Shown piece by piece: positions 32,322 through 34,101 of a stretch of DNA of 34,101 nt. Under the pieces are notes generated by a model that worked only from the letters and a program-made list of their open reading frames with translations, searched no databases and was not told where the DNA came from. The stretch is taken from NCBI GenBank assembly GCA_016795245.1, contig JAEUIA010000135.1, forward strand, positions 1 through 34,101. The letters run 5' to 3'. Made by a program: the position numbers and the translations under genes. This DNA is from Planctomycetota bacterium. Lineage in GTDB: Bacteria > Planctomycetota > UBA1135 > GCA-002686595. The number at the start of each line of letters is the position of its first letter. The stretch's first letter is position 1.

Positions 32322-33824
32322 ATGCACCTCCGCACGCTCACCGCACTCACCGCTTTCGCGCTCACTGCGACGATCACACTCGCCGCCTTGCCCGGCGCCG
32401 ACCCGACCTCGGCGCGCATGATCGCGGCGCTGGACACCGTCAAGTCCGACAGCCTCAAGGCGGACCTGTACTTCATCGCGAGCGACGAAATGGCCGGGCG
32501 CGACACGCCCAGCGAAGAGCAGCGCATCGCGGCGCGCTTCATCCGCGCGCGCTTGGAGCGCCTCAACTGGTCGCCGGGTGCACGCGACGGGTTCTTTCAC
32601 ACCTACTACCTGGAACAGCGCAAGCTCGATGAAGCCGGCTGCGGCATCGAGTTCAAGGCGAGCGGCGGTGAGTTGAAGTTCGCGTTCGGCAGCGACTATT
32701 TCCTGCCGTCGACGCTCGACGTGCACTCGAGCACCACGGCGGGCGAGGTCGTGTTCGCCGGCGCCGGCACCAAGCGCGATTTCGATTCGAAGGCGCTGCA
32801 AGGCAAGTGGGCCTTGTGCTTCGACAGCGGCGAAGACGTGAGCGACGTTTCGCGCTACGCGCGGCGCGCGAAGTGCCTGGGGCTGATCATGGCGCCCGGC
32901 CCCGATTACGCCGGCGAAGCCTATCCCGCGCGCTTCAAGAGCGTGCTCGAACGCCAGCGCCGCGGCGGCGTCAATCCGCCGAAAAAGGGCGCCACCGCGG
33001 CCGCCACCGAAGAGAGCGACGAGAAGAACGAGCGCTTCGCGACGGTGATGCTCACGCGCGAGGCGCTCACGCGCTTGCTCGAATCCGCGAAGCAGCCGGC
33101 GAAGCCGCGCATCGGCGCGAGCCTGGGCGAGTTGAAGGAGATGCGCAAGCAAGCCGCGCCCGCCGCCGTCGAGAACGTGTGCGGTCTGTGGCCCGGCAGC
33201 GATCCTGAACTGGGCTTGGAGACGATCCTGATCTCCGCGCACTACGACCATATCGGCGTGACGCGCGACGGACAGATCAACAACGGCGCGGACGACAATG
33301 GATCCGGCACGTGCGGATTGATGGCCATCGCCGAGGCACTCAACGTGCACGGCCCGCTGCGCCGCTCGGTGATGCTGATCTGGGTGTCGGGCGAGGAGAA
33401 AGGGCTGTGGGGCTCGCAGGCCTGGACCGACGATCCCTACCTGCCGGGCGGACGCAAGGCGATCTGCAACATCAACATCGACATGATCGGACGCAATGCG
33501 CCGGACAAGCTCCTGGTCACGCCGACGAGCGCGCGGAAGAAGGACTACAACGGGCTGGTGCGCCTGACCGAATCACTCTCGGGGAGCGAGGGATTCCCCT
33601 CCCTGGGCAGTGCGGACAAGTACTACGAGCGCTCGGATCAAGCGAACTTCGCGAAGCTCGGGATCCCGGTGATGTTCTTGTTCAGTGACGTGCACGAGGA
33701 CTACCACAGACCCAGCGATACGGCGGAGAAGATCGACTACGACAAGATCCGTCGCGTCAGCAGATTGGTGCTGCGCGTGCTCGACGGGATGCAGACGGAC
33801 AACCTGGAGATCGGGGCGCGCTGA
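32322..33824 (+). CDS. Secreted M28-family zinc metallopeptidase
   Basis: A 500-residue exported peptidase with signal peptide (MHLRTLTALTAFALTATITLAA). The M28 di-zinc site is complete by motif: H307 (SAHYDHIG), D324/D325 (NGADDNGSG), E358/E359 (VSGEEKGLWGS), D387 (NINIDMIGR) and H462 (EDYHRPSDT). Residues about 130-285 hold a PA-like insertion between the N-terminal part and the catalytic domain, with a Lys/Glu-rich low-complexity loop (KKGATAAATEESDEKNE, about 221-237). Enzymes of this family release N-terminal amino acids from peptides. It follows the sigma gene after 80 bases and may be separately expressed. The same architecture is frequent in planctomycetes and other bacteria that feed on protein. 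Confidence 0.92.
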   Translation: MHLRTLTALTAFALTATITLAALPGADPTSARMIAALDTVKSDSLKADLYFIASDEMAGRDTPSEEQRIAARFIRARLERLNWSPGARDGFFHTYYLEQRKLDEAGCGIEFKASGGELKFAFGSDYFLPSTLDVHSSTTAGEVVFAGAGTKRDFDSKALQGKWALCFDSGEDVSDVSRYARRAKCLGLIMAPGPDYAGEAYPARFKSVLERQRRGGVNPPKKGATAAATEESDEKNERFATVMLTREALTRLLESAKQPAKPRIGASLGELKEMRKQAAPAAVENVCGLWPGSDPELGLETILISAHYDHIGVTRDGQINNGADDNGSGTCGLMAIAEALNVHGPLRRSVMLIWVSGEEKGLWGSQAWTDDPYLPGGRKAICNINIDMIGRNAPDKLLVTPTSARKKDYNGLVRLTESLSGSEGFPSLGSADKYYERSDQANFAKLGIPVMFLFSDVHEDYHRPSDTAEKIDYDKIRRVSRLVLRVLDGMQTDNLEIGAR

Positions 33825-33857
33825 GCCCGAAAGCACGCAGACCACGAGACCCCACGA

Positions 33858-33991
33858 GGAATCGTCTCCAGAGCTACACCGAAGGCAACCCCTGAACGCC
33901 TCGCGAGCGACAGCGAACCCCGCCCCTCAACACTTCGCGAGCGACACCGAACACACCCCGCAACGTTTCCAGTCCGACACCGAACTCACCC
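33858..33991 (-). repeat. Imperfect tandem repeats, about four units of 32-35 bases
   Basis: Units begin near 33858, 33893, 33927 and 33960 and are 35, 34, 33 and 32 bases long. They share a core read as gcgagcgacaccgaac followed by a C-rich end. Unit lengths are not multiples of three, so this is not a peptide repeat. A single diverged unit lies in mirror position at about 141-175 near the left end, directly inside the terminal repeat there. The array therefore appears to belong to the same element as the terminal inverted repeats. No spacers of CRISPR type are present. Confidence 0.75.
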
Positions 33992-33998
33992 AACCAGT

Positions 33999-34101
33999 CC
34001 CCACCCCATTGTTGACCTCGGGGTTCGCGGTTCGCGCGGTGGCGCTCGTCCGAGTTTGACCGTACCGAGCCAGGCTCGTGTGGTGCATCTTCGCCGGCGT
34101 A
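33999..34101 (-). repeat. Right terminal inverted repeat, 103 bases
   Basis: This is the reverse complement of 28-130 with 96 of 103 identities. The outermost 51 bases are identical. The last three bases (gta) match the start of the 30-base palindrome seen at the left end. No gene was seen between 33825 and the end of the window. Confidence 0.85.

Noticed and set aside
33858..33991. CRISPR-like array
   Set aside because: The units are contiguous, imperfect and of decreasing length, with no unique spacers and no cas genes nearby.
1..34101. The whole window as a composite transposon or integrated element bounded by inverted repeats
   Set aside because: It contains rplM-rpsI, recQ and a yebC homologue and no transposase, integrase or phage gene. 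The inverted repeats are better explained as dispersed repeats at which the sequence was cut.

Overview
The window looks like a stretch of chromosome from a GC-rich, free-living bacterium, most probably a planctomycete-type lineage. The evidence for that is indirect: a secreted propeller protein with a C-terminal CPCGN...GCQNS cysteine block of the kind common in some deep-branching Planctomycetota, an ECF-like sigma factor carrying an FH...C..CRANLDDL tail, a Ser/Thr kinase next to an FHA-like protein, and many secreted proteins of unknown role. This assignment is an inference. No rRNA, tRNA, CRISPR array, transposase, integrase or phage structural gene was seen. Housekeeping genes (rplM-rpsI, recQ, a yebC homologue) show that the window is not itself a mobile element.

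Layout. (1) 1-588 is non-coding. It starts with a perfect 30-base palindrome and a 103-base repeat, and contains a strong hairpin near 376-435. (2) 589-4600, minus strand: a translationally coupled three-gene molybdenum hydroxylase operon of the 4-hydroxybenzoyl-CoA reductase type ([2Fe-2S] subunit, Mo subunit, FAD subunit with an extra four-cysteine loop). (3) 4858-5907, plus strand: a lone DUF1016/YhcG-type PDDEXK nuclease whose reading frame contains a perfect 28-base palindrome. (4) 6261-11220, minus strand: a lipoprotein, an arylsulfotransferase-like protein and RecQ. (5) 11429-13804, plus strand: a fused flavoprotein / membrane iron-sulfur protein with an unusual domain order. (6) 13838-21149, minus strand: a five-gene run of Ski2-like helicase, radical SAM/SPASM enzyme, Rsm22-type methyltransferase-like protein (1-base overlap with the previous gene), seven-bladed secreted propeller, and SGNH-like protein. 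(7) 21327-33824, entirely plus strand: a small unknown protein, an overlapping three-gene membrane cluster beginning with an FtsQ-like protein, rplM-rpsI, a two-gene low-GC insert with consensus Shine-Dalgarno sites, a yebC homologue, a four-gene signalling cluster (REC/degenerate GGDEF, FHA-like, kinase, sigma factor with zinc-finger-like tail) and an M28 metallopeptidase. (8) 33825-34101 is non-coding, with imperfect ~33-base tandem repeats and the inverted copy of the left-end repeat.

The most unusual points are: the outward-facing inverted repeats at both ends, which appear to be halves of one large palindromic element; the flavoprotein/NapH-like fusion whose FAD-closing GD motif lies in front of its Rossmann motif; the radical SAM/Rsm22 overlapping pair; the compact signalling cluster; and the two-gene insert behind rpsI with a triplicated 15-base leader repeat. 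Function assignments rest on motifs read by eye; no database search was possible.
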